Part shown: piece after piece, positions 51,011 through 64,000 of the stretch
Position numbering within the stretch: the stretch's first letter is position 1
Layout: each line of letters opens with the position of its first letter
Source: Tipula vernalis
Taxonomy: Eukaryota > Arthropoda > Insecta > Diptera > Tipulidae
Reading direction: 5' to 3'
Length of the DNA stretch: 64,000 bases
Assembly: GCA_958295665.1 (NCBI GenBank)
Contig: OY282558.1
Span: forward strand, 35,423,045-35,487,044
Program-made: the position numbers and the translations under genes
The notes under the pieces: model-generated
The model's database searches: none
The model's input: only the letters and a program-made list of their open reading frames with translations
Told to the model about the DNA's origin: nothing

Positions 51011-53939
51011 CGCAGCTTTTACAATAAAAGTAACTGTTGAAAATAACGCCTATTTTTAAGATTGGGACTAATCATCGTTCTTTCAGACGGGGTCAATTAA
51101 GAAGCATTGGATTATGTGCGGCCAGTTCCAAGGAATATTTCGGAAATTAATTTGAAGCCCTAACGAACCTAGAAATTTCATTGCCGAAACTCTATACTTG
51201 TCAATAATAATGTCCATTAAAATAAAAAATTTGTCTCATTTAGAAGAACTGATCCGCAGAAAAAAAACACTTTCCCTTAAATATTTTGGCAACAAAGTAG
51301 AATATATTATTTTCTATTATGTATCTCACTAAAACTACTTATTCTTCATTCATATTTGTATTTCTAATGTTTTTGGCAATTAAAATAAATTTCGCTTTTA
51401 AATCTATGTCTACGAAAATTGTGAGTATCAATTGAAATTTATTAATTTAAATTATAAGGAATTTGTGTTGTCGCATAAGATTCGTAGCTGTTTCTGATAT
51501 AATATGTACAAAGATATATGTATAGGTACATAAACTTAATTTATCCAAAACATAAGGAGAACTAAATTAAAAAAAACTAATTCTTAGACTTTCGCGTTAA
51601 TAAATTTAGTACCTTATTTAATACTCCTACATTCTACTGTTGATAGACTTAAAAAAATTATAAAACACGATAATCTAAAAATAAACGAATTTATGTTTAT
51701 AAAATATATAAGTCCATTTATGAATAATTTAGAAGAAAACACTTGTGTGAAAAAATGGTTAGGGTTATAAACAGTTTGTTTCTACCTAATATTTGCTATC
51801 TGCTCTGTTTCCAGGGGCCCGAGGGTTTGACTAACTAACTGGCAGTTTGTTGTTAGCGCCGTAATCCATCGTAGAGTATCGAGTATCTGTAGAGTAAGGA
51901 TCGTCAATTTTTTAGGATTAGCTAGTTTTCTTTATTTACATTGATCGCAGTTTAAAACTTGAACTTCATAAATATTCTAGCTTGTACCAAATAAAATGTA
52001 AAATGGGTATTCTATACCCTTTACAGAGTTGATAAAGGGAATGGGTAATTTAAATAATAATTATTGATAATAATTTTACTTTAATTAAAAGAAATTGATT
52101 TTTAAAATTACAATGATCTCATAAAATTGAACGATTAAGAAAATTGAATAACTACGGGCTACGATTTTGAACACTGCACGAATCCATTTCTCGACGCTGC
52201 ACAAAATATATTACAATACCGGTTAATATTGATATCCTGTAACAGGTGAGACAATGTGGAAACCAGTGGTTTCAGGCAATCTCCAATTTTCGATAAATAT
52301 TGCCAACAAACCTTTTAGATGCCCAGCCAAAACTGAAATCAATAAATTTATGTGTCAATGTCCTAAGATGGACTTATTAATGCCTCCATCGTGAATCATA
52401 CTACAAATTAGGATAGGGGTTATTTGAGGTTACACCTTACAAACCGACCTATATATTTTATGAAAGAAATCAATCTTTTGACAAATGACACCATTTTTAA
52501 TGCCATAAAGAAGATACGAATGATAAACGGAAATACAAACAATCAATCATCACTATAACAACTCGAAGGGTTAACCGCGTATTTATTCATTTGGTATTTT
52601 AAAAAAAAAAATATTGAATTATCAACACCAGCATAATTCAATACCAAAATAAACATTTTATAAAATCAATAATAGAGATAAATCTATAGTTTTTACACAT
52701 TTTACTATTTAGTACTTACATCTAATTTAGATCCAAATCGTATTCTAATGTATTTTTGTGAATTTATTTTAGATTTTTAAATGTTTTAAAAATAAGTTTA
52801 TATTTAAATATCACATTTCTTCTTATAAATTCAGAATTAGCTGTTCATTTGATCTGTAGAAAAATCAGAAGTAAAGAAAAAAATTGTTATATAAACTACA
52901 AATTATAGTTTCATGTACTTTTAGAAATATTCATTAATACAAAAAACTAGAAGCAAGCAAAATAAAAACTTTAAATGAGTCAATACAATGAACTATTATT
53001 ACGTGATGATAGTTGTAGTAATTTTATTTTTCGCGTTTGTCCCTGCGCCAAATAGGACAAATGGAAATTAAATAACTTATTACTTAACACACTTATTCAT
53101 CTTTTAAAATTATTATTAATAACAAAAGGGCAATCATTTCGATTTTTTATAAGAACAAGATATTTTTAGACAAAAAAAATGTCATAATGCCATTTTACCA
53201 TTTGCAAAACCACAACACAGATTATTTTTTCTCGTTTCTCTTGTTTTATGACATTGAACTATGATTTCACACACTTTTTTTATACAAAACACTTTGTTTT
53301 CTATTAATAGGCAATTTATAAAATAAAAATTCAGTAATATGTTTAAGCAGAACTATGGATTATATTAATAAAATTATATTTTTATTTCAAAATAAACAAA
53401 AAAAAACACCAAACTATTTTTAACGAGACAATTTTTATTTTTTTTTATTTTAATTCGTGCCGTCTCTTATGACAGTAGTTTCAGATTCAACTGAGTGAAG
53501 TTTGATCAGTTTGAAAAACAATACTAGAAAATCAGGGCTGCCAACTGAAATTTTGCGTATAGGCTTTTATAGCACTTCAGGGGTGCCTACCGAAGTAATA
53601 ATTATAAAAATTAGGCCCATTCCTGAAACGATAAAATTCTTGTTTTGTATTGAAAACACAAAAATTACATAAAAAATTTTGGAAGGCAGAATCGGGCCTA
53701 ATATTTTTTAACACGACTTCTGTAGTACATTAATCCCGAATATTCAACCATAAAGTTCTTAAACATGAAGCAAACTGCTGACAGGTTAGTTGAAATGTAG
53801 TTCAAACGCAAAATGGCCTTGTGAAATGTTCTAGTGATGTGCTAAATCGGTTCTTTTTGTTCTGTTTTGCTTATTTTCTCTTATGTTTTTAACAAAAAAG
53901 CACCGATTGATTCAGCCAGCCTATCACTAAAATGTATGG
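51011..53939. other. Intergenic, AT-rich
   Basis: No supported gene or transposon end. It contains ordinary A/T runs. The immediate upstream flank of the mariner at about 53940 probably includes that element's 5' untranslated part, but I could not place its left inverted repeat. Confidence 0.4.
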
Positions 53940-54959
53940 AACGACTACTACCTAGCCAACTTCACTGAATTTTTGTGTTAAGGAGGAAAACGGCAAAAGC
54001 GACAAAAGAAAAGCTCGATAAACATTACGGTGAGTCTGCTCCGTCAGATTACATGGTAAAATATTGGATTGCTGAATTTAAACGCGGCCGAAGAAGCACT
54101 GCAACAATACCATCAATAGGAAGGCCAAAAGAGGTGGTTACTGAAGAAAATATCAAGAAAATCCTCGATATCGTTATGAATGATCGCCGAGTCAAGTTGC
54201 GTGAGATTGTTGAAATGGTAAACATATCATATGAACGTGTGTTCAACATTTTGCATGAACATTTGCATATGAAAAAGCTATCGGCAAGATGGGTGCCACG
54301 TTTGCTCAGTGTCGAACAAAAACGAGTTCGACAGACCACTTCACAGCGGTGTTTGGACATGATAAAGCGTAATTACTGTTGATGAAACGTGGGTCCACCA
54401 CTACACTCCTGAAACCAAAAATCAATCGAAACAATGGGTGGAAGCTGGTGGAAGTGCTCCGAAGAAGGCAAAGGCAGTGAAATCGGCTGGCAAGGTTATG
54501 GCCACTATATTTTGGGATGCACACGGAATATTGCTCATCGATTATCTTGAAAAAGGATCCACAATCACAGGAAAGTATTATCGTGCATTATTGGATCAAT
54601 TGCTTGATGCAATCAAGGAAAAACGACCACATTTAAAGAAGAAAAAAGTGCTCTTTCTTCAAGACAACGCACCGGTTCACACATCATTAGATACGATGCT
54701 GAAATTACATGAAATACACTTCGAATTGGTTGATCATCCACCTTATAGTCCAGATTTAGCTCCTAGTGACTTTTTCCTGTTTCCAAACTTGAAAAAATGG
54801 CTCGCAGGACAAAGATTCATCTCAAACGAAGAAGTGATTATCGAAACTAACGCGTATTTTGAAGGGTTCCCGAAATCGTATTATTCAGATGGTATAAAAA
54901 AGTTGGAATATCGTCTTACTAAGTGTGTCGAATTAAATGGAGACTATGTTGAGATATAA
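53940..54959 (+). pseudogene. Mariner transposase, near full length, one deletion
   Basis: Two frames together cover most of a mariner transposase. The first (53975-54382) holds the helix-turn-helix region (YMVKYWIAEFKRG, GRPKEVVTEENIKKI, FNILHEHLHMKKL) and the linker SARWVPRLLS. The second resumes at ITVDETWVHHYTPETK (about 54372) and runs to the stop at 54957-54959, with QDNAPVH and YSPDLAPSDFFLFP. The catalytic aspartates in VDETW, QDNA and APSDFF are all present with D34D-like spacing. The break is a deletion after DMIKR, where about nine residues and the frame are lost. The N-terminal start is not clear. A right-end repeat-like TTCAATCCGCCCTCGTA follows at about 55010. Much better preserved than the other mariner relics here. 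Confidence 0.85.
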
Positions 54960-55384
54960 ATGGTTTTTGGCAAAAAAAAATTTTGTTTTCCTACTTAGGT
55001 AGCTTCATTTTCAATCCGCCCTCGTATATTACATAGATTTACAAAATGTTTTTGCTAAATTTTATTTGAAACGTCTTCCATTAATCCTATTTTAAGCTTA
55101 GTCAGTAAATTTTTTTGTGAGAAATCGAGAATAAAATAAAAAAAGAGAAGGAAAATTGGTAATATTTAGGTAAAATCTTCTTTCGTTTTAATGCTGTTTA
55201 TGTCCCTTAACACTCAGAAAAAACATATATATTTTGGACTTTTGGCTGGTCGAGTAAAACTTTTGTGTAGAGGCACTTGATCATACCATGTCTCTCTTGC
55301 CCTGTCACCAAATAAAAATCGCACTATTTGATTGATCTTTTATGTTCAATTGACGATTGGACTGTCATGATTTTGCGTGCAGAG

Positions 55385-55680
55385 CGTAGGGTTCAAATTA
55401 ATTCCGATAGTTTCACTCTCCATATGTTTTATATGGAGAGAAATGTCATATCATGCAGAGCGTAGGGTTTACATTCTTTCCGATAGGTATCGCATTTTGC
55501 AGTTTTCCAATCGCCAATTGATTTCACCCAAAAACGATGATTGACGAGCCGATCGACAATCGACACGACTCTGTATTGCGTTTTCGTTTTTTCATTTGAT
55601 AAAAACAATACGAAAAAGGAAAAGACAACACAGAGTCGTGTCGATTTCGATTATCGATTGACTCGACACTCAGACAGTCA
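55385..55680. repeat. Inverted and direct repeats
   Basis: The word TGCAGAGCGTAGGGTT occurs twice (about 55378 and 55454), flanking a perfect small palindrome around CTCTCCATATG...ATATGGAGAG. Then AATCGACACGACTCTGT near 55556 pairs with ACAGAGTCGTGTCGAT near 55631 as arms of a hairpin of about 140 bases. Noncoding; possibly a decayed foldback element. Confidence 0.7.
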
Positions 55681-57887
<2,207 letters not shown>

Positions 57888-57924
57888 AAATTCCTTTGTA
57901 GATTTTAATTTTATGAATTTTCCA

Positions 57925-57930
57925 AATAAA
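57925..57930 (+). terminator. rept: Poly(A) signal of reptin
   Basis: AATAAA lies 38 bases after the stop codon of reptin. It is the first canonical hexamer after the stop. Confidence 0.6.
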
Positions 57931-58029
57931 CTTTAGCTTTTCTTTAAGTTAATAATCAGCAATTTTAATTTAATAAACGAAATGGAATATCTGTTTATGA
58001 TTGTGTTCGACAAGGGCCAAGGCCAGCAG

Positions 58030-58190
58030 GGCTATTTGGGAATTCCATTCGAACGTGATGGATTCTTCGATGTATTAGATTCCTATTTGAATTGAATCAG
58101 ATTCATTCGTTTCTTATTTAAATCACATATGAATCTTTTACATCGAAGACTCGATCACGTTCGAATTGAATTCCCAAATAACCCCCCAGT
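58030..58190. mobile_element. Palindromic MITE between reptin and the GILT gene
   Basis: Left end CTATTTGGGAATTCCATTCG followed by AACGTGATG; right end CGATCACGTTCGAATTGAAT followed by TCCCAAATAAC. The arms are about 55 bases, including TTCTTCGATGTA / TACATCGAAGA, around a loop of about 60 bases. It sits in a gap of only about 600 bases between two genes. Noncoding. Confidence 0.8.
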
Positions 58191-58497
58191 GTTTTCCAGT
58201 TGCACAAAAAATTTCAACCCTGCACACAAAAATTTAAATAAAAATCTTCAAAATGTCATTTTAGTTGGGAAACACATAACCTTATTTCAAAAATAATTTT
58301 CTTTTACATATTCGTAATTAAATTAATTTTGATATTTTAATTAGTAAATGTAAAACAAATCAATGAATATCTATATCTGGTTTAAAATAAACTTTTAAAA
58401 ATCACGATTTTTAATTAAACGCAATTATTGCATTGTTGGACGAGTTACGAACGAATTAAAACGGAAAATTTTTGTAAATCTTTTATATATAGTGAAA

Positions 58498-59289
58498 ATG
58501 CATATTTCAGGTGCGACACGAATAAGATGTTTAATCGTATTAATATTATTACTGATAGTATGGCAAATTATGAAGTATTGGAATGATTTGACTAAAGTGA
58601 ATCACGAATTAATGCTGAAAACTATTGAGGCGCCTGTTGTCGTTGGAGTATTCTATGAAGCGCTTTGTCCTGATAGCAAATACTTTGTCATAAAACAGCT
58701 GCAGACGAGCTACCAGAAAGCGCCATATTTGATGAGTATTGATTTCTATCCATACGGTAAAGCAAAAACAATGACTAATCCAGATGGTTCATTGCGGTTT
58801 ACGTGTCAACATGGCAAATTGGAGTGTGAAGCAAACCTAATTCATGCATGTGCAATTGAAGTGATAACAGATCCAGAGACACGTTTAAATGCTATTAGTT
58901 GTATGATTAAAGATAACACGGAGCCTATGAATGCTTTGAAAAGGGTAAGTCCGTTTACGATTGTTGGGTTTATTTTTGTACCTACCTACTATCTACTCAT
59001 GATATATGCATATTTAAATTAAATTAACAAAACTCCTTTATTTTAGTGTGTTGATGTTGGTTCCGAATTAGAGCAAATTGTTAAATGTACAAACAGTCCA
59101 CATGGATCAGAACTTTTAAAAGTGCATGGTGAAGCCACACAAGCTCTTCGCCCAGAAATGGCATTTGTGCCAACAGTAACACTAGATGGAATGCAGAACA
59201 ATCAGGCATATATTTTAAAAGACTTATTTTCCGAAGTTTGTAAAGTTATTTCAGGACGTGGGCCCCCGCCACCCATATGCGAGAAATGA
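58498..59289 (+). CDS. GILT-like protein (gamma-interferon-inducible lysosomal thiol reductase family)
   Basis: Two exons, 58498-58944 and 59047-59289, phase 0, giving 229 residues. GILT proteins reduce disulphides in the endolysosome or outside the cell. Residues about 12-26 form a hydrophobic signal or anchor segment (CLIVLILLLIVW). The thioredoxin-like domain starts PVVVGVFYEALCPDSKYFV; the active-site position is CPDS, so the second cysteine of the classical CxxC is replaced by serine. The signature CQHGKLECEANLIHAC is typical of the GILT family. Further cysteines follow (SCMI, CVDVG, KCTNSP, VCKV). The protein ends GRGPPPPICEK. A poly(A) signal is at 59479-59484. The CxxS site suggests weak or altered reductase activity, although insect GILT1-type proteins can carry it. 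The exact paralogue is not assigned. Confidence 0.9.
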
Positions 59290-60121
59290 TTTTGGTTTTA
59301 TTAATTTTTTAGACATATGTTTTATATTGTGTAACATTATTTTTAATTTGTGGTTCCTAAAGTGATAAACCTTATGTTGTGACCAAGAGATCTATTCAAC
59401 AAAACATTTGGCATTTAAACGTCGTCTGATACTTTTGTGTATTTAGAAAGAATTAGAGGCGATGTAAATTTTATGCTGAATAAATACTACTATGTAGCGG
59501 ATAACCTATTAGCAAAGAGTATGTAATATCAAGAGTAACTAAACTGTCATAACTATCATAATAATTGTATGTACGCCCATTCCTCATATTACGGTTGCAG
59601 TATTTTATATCCTTTGTTTTAGACAATGCAGTTCAGATAACCCACTGTTGAAAATTTGGTAATCGATAGTGGCGGCCACAATTACTCATTTAAACTTATC
59701 CAAGGCAAATAAGTATTTTTGATAAATTTTCAAAATAAACAGATCAATTAAACTTCATTGAAAAAAAATCATGTTATTTTTCCAGGGGTGCAGAATTTAT
59801 AGTGTTCTAAAATGAGTGTGGGACAGCTCTACTACTTCGTCAGAAAATAAAACTTAAAATCTCTGATTGAAATTAGGTATGTAAATGAAAATTAGAACAA
59901 AATTAATGGTTTGGTCATTAAAAAACGAAAACTGTTTAAAGTTGAGATTCTTCTAATCGATGAGGAAGTCATATTTTGATTTAGAAACTTCATTTTCTAA
60001 AAGCAATTTCCAAAACAATTTTTAGATTTACCTACGTAAAATCGAAATCATTCTTTAGTTTTAATACCTACCACTAGAGCTTGCAAGCCAATCAGTCTAT
60101 TCCTTTAATTTCTCAAAGTTA
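59290..60121. other. Intergenic, 3' of the GILT gene
   Basis: Includes the GILT 3' UTR with AATAAA at 59479-59484. No further gene or repeat recognised until the SINE copy at 60122. Confidence 0.45.
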
Positions 60122-60330
60122 TCGGTGGTGAAGATAAACATATCTATGACCCCCTGTTGGGAGTGCAGAATCCATGGGCCGACCCACCTTTCATGTCAGC
60201 ACTACAGGTTGGCATGAAGCAATGCAATGTGCAGGTGGTTTTCAAAGACGGATCTGTAGCCGTCCGTCCTCGATTTGGCTACTCCAGGCGTAAAGTAGGA
60301 CGGTAAAAAATAAATCAAAAGAAAACAAAC
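60122..60330 (+). mobile_element. SINE copy 3, 5'-truncated, perfect 15-bp TSD
   Basis: Same family as the SINEs at 50.0-50.7 kb, here on the plus strand: the body word GGGCCGACCCACCTTTCATG, GCAATGCAATGTGCAGGTGG and the tail AAAAAATAAATC are shared. The tRNA-derived head is missing. The flanks AATTTCTCAAAGTTA (60107-60121 and 60331-60345) are identical, which marks a clean retroposition event. Truncation at the 5' end fits target-primed reverse transcription. Confidence 0.9.
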
Positions 60331-60345
60331 AATTTCTCAAAGTTA

Positions 60346-62783
60346 ATCTCAAATCTCAATTTTTTACCATTACCTTTGAGCTTATTTAGCCTATCTTTAC
60401 TATTGTTAAGTTTAAGCATTCTTGCCTTTGTACAGAATTCTGTCAGTAATACAAATATTAATTCCTAGGCAGTGGCGGACACAATTAACGATTTAGGTCA
60501 AAATCTTACAAAATTCTCTTGCTGATTGTTTATTTTTTGGTGAGATATTTACGGACGGTTCCAACTACTTTGTGTTAAACAGCATTTGGTACCACATTTT
60601 TTTAATATGGTTTTTTGTAAAGACCGATACACTTAAAAGTTAATATTTTTAAATGTCCTACGTGCTACAAAATCTGTGAGAATTCTCTCTTGAAAGCTTG
60701 CTTGTTTTGTGGACGCGTAAATACATATTTAAAAATATCAACATTTAGGTATAATAGTCCCTAGGAAAAACCAAATAAAACCGTATTATACCTACGACAC
60801 ATTAATAGTAGTGTTTTTTTATTCGCTCCGGATAGCTGCTATCGAGAGCCGTCATTTTTATACGCCTAAATTTAAATTTGACGCGCTATTTATTGGTAAA
60901 CTAAACTTATTTAACATCAAACTATCATTTTTAATTCAATTGTTTAGCGAAAACTTGATATAAAAAATATTTGGCTCTACCTAGGGATCAGCAAACATGT
61001 TGCACTGCGTGCCGTACATAGGAGCGGATTATATAGAATCTATTAATGACATGTATTTGTGATATGTGGCGAACCCCTAATTTAACTTAGAATTGTAGAG
61101 GCTAACGGCTTCTAAAACTCTCACGGGCACGCGGGAGGTCGCTGCGCCCCTCCCCGCTTAGCCCTCCAAGGGGCTTTTTTGGAATTTAATATTTAATAAA
61201 TAAGTATAAATAAAAAACAAGATTTTGGAAAACAAGATTTCGAGCCGCTCCCATTTTTCCTCTGTTCTTTATCGTATCATTTTACTAACACAATCAAAGA
61301 GGTTGGGCTTTCCACAGAGAAAATTTTGGAAGGTTTTGGCATGCTAACAATGCCACTACATAAATAGCCAAAAAAATCAAATCACCAATATAAAGAGGGG
61401 AACAAAGATTTTTGTCCACAACTAACGTATAATATACTTATTATACGTTTGTTTCTTCAATTATAATGATATCCATTATTCACTGCTAGTTTATCTAGTA
61501 GTTCCTTCTTCCATTATTCACTACTACCAAATAAAAATTTCATTTTTGAAATTGTATCTAGTAGTCTCTTGCAATTTTCATTATTATTAAACTGAGACGT
61601 CAAAATGTCGACGGAAATTATTTTAGGTTTATTTAAAGGATTTCATAATAAAATACAATTTTTTATCGGTCGTGGACAAAGTATCGTATTCTACTCGCAT
61701 ATAAATGGCTGTTATTCACTCAGATGATTTATGACACTCGCCTATCGGCTCGTGTCGGTAAACTTCATCTTCGAATTCGAATGGCTTTTCACGTAGTGGC
61801 ATTGGTGCTAACAAAACAAGCAGGCTTTTTAAAGAGAGAATTCGCGAGGATTTTTTATTTAAGTAAGTATGTAACATTTTTTTTTGTTTTAAATTGTCCT
61901 GTGATATTGTACGAGTACTTATACAACCTAGTTTAAATTAAAATAAATTAACAGATGATTAGGATACCTTATTGAAAAACGAAAATGCATTAAAGCTGAA
62001 TTTTTGTTAAACGACAAGGAAATCATATTTTATTTAGAAATTACAAATGGTTAACATCATTTACATTTAAAAATTGTATGTAAAACTTATGTTTATTTCG
62101 TTTACTATCCGGATTTATCAGATTGGAATCTGCGAAACCAATAATTAGAGCGCATATAGAGCCTGAAAGTGAGATGGTTTCATATGTAGACTGGACTTCA
62201 TAATGTGGACAGTAAGCGTTCTTTTTCACAATTTTGTTGCGTTTGGTGCTTGTTTTTGTTCCAAATCCAAATTTAAAACGACGATAAAATGATATTAGTG
62301 GCTATCCAAGTTTATTTTTAATTTTTTACAAATGTACATTTACGTTAACGATAAAATCAAATATTGTTTGAATGCCAGATAAAGTTCGTTGCGTAGGTCT
62401 TTTATTAATTCATATTTTGATGCATACCGATTAATAGAAAATTGAATGTAAACGAATAAAGCAATTTGAAAGTATCAACGAAATAAATCTATTCCAATGT
62501 AAATTTTATGGGAATAAAATGTATTTTAAAAATTTTAAAGGTAAATGATTGTTGGAATTTTAATTAAACATGGAAGAAGTAATAGAATATTACGTGTGTT
62601 AGCTGAAAACTTTTTCAAACTTCTTATACAATTCTGATTAGGGTACACCGTTTAAAAATTTTTCTTATAAAAATATTATTTATAATATAATTTGTCCAAA
62701 AATTAGTGGTTTCATTTCTTATAAATTGGCTAACAAACTACGCAGTATTAGAAGAATTCAAGGCAAAATTTTATTAAATTAAT
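60346..62783. other. Intergenic, with a GC-rich island at about 61115-61175
   Basis: Mostly AT-rich with no supported exon. At 61115-61175 there is a sharp GC-rich patch (CACGGGCACGCGGGAGGTCG, then CGCCCCTCCCCGC) ending in a small hairpin AGCCC...GGGCT followed by T6. Its origin is unknown; it could be a transposon end. ORFs near 61724 and 62041 have no protein-like support. The 3' UTR of the CIB2-like gene lies against 62784. Confidence 0.4.
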
Positions 62784-63486
62784 CTAGATTCTGATATGAA
62801 ATGTAGCTAAAAATTCCGGAGATCGAGTAATCACGTGTTCGAACTCGAGAAACGACAATTTTCCATCACCATCCACATCACCTTCTTCAATAACTTTTTC
62901 GGCAATCTGTTGATGTTCCTCTGGTGTCAATTCGTTACGTGTTAATAATATTAAAGCGGCTTTTAGATCAGCCTGGCCGAGGTATCCATCTTCATCAAAA
63001 TCTGTATAAATTAAATAAAATTAAAAATTATTGGTAAAAATAAAACAAACAATAGCTCGAGACAAACCGTAAATTTTAAATGCATAGAAGACTTTAATAT
63101 CTCGAGGCGCTTGCTCACTAAAAACGGACAGTAAATCTAGAAAGTCTTCAAATGTTAAATTACCTTCACCATCTCTAGAGAAAGCTTCACAAATCCGACG
63201 ACGAAATGGATTTTCTTTCAACTCGGGCAACTTTTCAACATTTTCTCGTGGCACTTTCATCGTGGATGCTGCACCATCGGTCATTTGTTTTGGCACCAAA
63301 TCGGGGCGTAATTCACGAAATCTTTTATGCACACTGCAGAAGTAGGTATATCCAAGTCTTGTCAATCAAATATACAAATCATTTTCATCACTTTTCTTAC
63401 CGTAATATTTCCTTGCGTGTAAAGAAGGTACAATCTTGATAATCATCCAACTGTTGGTCTGTAAATGTAGCAATTTTATTTCCCAT
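62784..63486 (-). CDS. Cib2: Calcium- and integrin-binding family protein (CIB2-like), EF-hand
   Basis: Three exons on the minus strand, 63486-63401, 63333-63068 and 63001-62784, 570 bases or 189 residues, all GT-AG with matching phases. CIB2 binds calcium or magnesium and partners such as integrin tails and TMC channels; in flies it is needed for photoreceptor function. The protein begins [20 protein letters not shown], so an N-terminal glycine is available for myristoylation. It continues [14 protein letters not shown] and [20 protein letters not shown] (a degenerate EF-hand), then [20 protein letters not shown], which is characteristic of the family. Two canonical EF loops follow: [13 protein letters not shown] and [14 protein letters not shown]. 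It ends FLATFHIRI. Length matches the roughly 187-residue family size. Confidence 0.95.
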
Positions 63487-64000
63487 TTTCGCAATTCAAT
63501 TAAAATTATTTATTTTTTTTTATTTTCAATTAAAAATTAATTTTATTTCTTATCAAGTCTAACTTCTATGGTTTGTATTTCATACGATAATAAAGAAAAC
63601 TGGAAAAAAATATGAAAGTAAATTAATTTTCATAGAAAATACACATACACAAGAAAATAGAAAAACTAGAAATATATTAAAAGTTAAAAATTATATTCAC
63701 CAGGACGCGTAGTCACTGTGGTAACGCGAATAACCAGGGAGTGCCCATTATAATTTTGTATGTATATCATTTTTATTAATCTCATTGTGAGTACGTTTTA
63801 GGGTGCACACATGAAATGGATACGTGTTATACTTAGTCCTTTTTGTGTAATGAAACGATTACAACGTAGTCTTCTTAAAAGTCACATCCTTTTCAAATTG
63901 CAAAGAAAATTTGTTTTAAAAAACTTTGATCTCATTGAAAGAAAAACAAAACTCAAGCATTAAAAGGTGACAAAATGAAAAACGGAAACAAAATAGGAAA
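63487..64000. other. Upstream region of the CIB2-like gene
   Basis: AT-rich; contains the 5' UTR and promoter of the minus-strand gene next to 63487. No distinct element recognised. Confidence 0.4.

Noticed and set aside
61150..61180. Hairpin followed by a T run, like a bacterial rho-independent terminator
   Set aside because: The context is an insect nuclear genome with no bacterial-type genes around it; treated as a coincidence within a GC-rich patch.

Overview
The window is eukaryotic nuclear DNA, very AT-rich, with canonical GT-AG introns. Most introns are 60-100 bases; a few are long. The recognisable proteins (Sos, Milton/TRAK, Reptin, a GILT-like protein, a CIB2-like EF-hand protein and an Insensitive-like BEN protein) and the transposon families point to an insect. 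The order is not decided by the sequence alone; a dipteran fits but is not proven.

Genes from left to right: (1) 2-816 (+), 3' part of a BEN-domain gene, insv-like; (2) 1693-3217 (+), a two-exon leucine-rich-repeat protein I cannot name; (3) 7482-14580 (-), a complete 14-exon Son of sevenless gene, 1447 codons; (4) 21852-43451 (-), milton (TRAK kinesin-mitochondria adaptor), nine exons with a 14-kb intron that holds a phase-compatible alternative first exon at 31054-31681; (5) 56490-57887 (+), intronless reptin (RuvB-like 2); (6) 58498-59289 (+), a two-exon GILT-like thiol reductase; (7) 62784-63486 (-), a three-exon CIB2-like calcium- and integrin-binding protein. These are independent single-transcript genes. 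Together they cover Ras activation, mitochondrial transport, chromatin remodelling, thiol reduction and calcium sensing, with no operon-like logic.

Between the genes lie dense transposon deposits. 16.3-20.9 kb (between Sos and milton) is a stack of nested palindromic MITEs: two MITEs of one family in inverted array sharing a 5-bp target site, four foldback elements of which three lie in the loop of the fourth, and a hAT remnant with its terminal inverted repeats and a near-perfect 8-bp target duplication. 44.3-55.7 kb (between milton and reptin) is a graveyard of Tc1/mariner-type elements, plus a tRNA-derived SINE inserted into another SINE with readable target duplications at both levels. 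A third SINE copy, 5'-truncated, with a perfect 15-bp target duplication, lies at 60.1 kb.

I did not find a novel multi-gene system. The strongest unusual signals are the nested palindromes and inverted MITE pair (candidate hairpin-RNA sources), the alternative milton N-terminus, a 66-base stop-free intron in milton, and non-standard Walker A/B residues in reptin.
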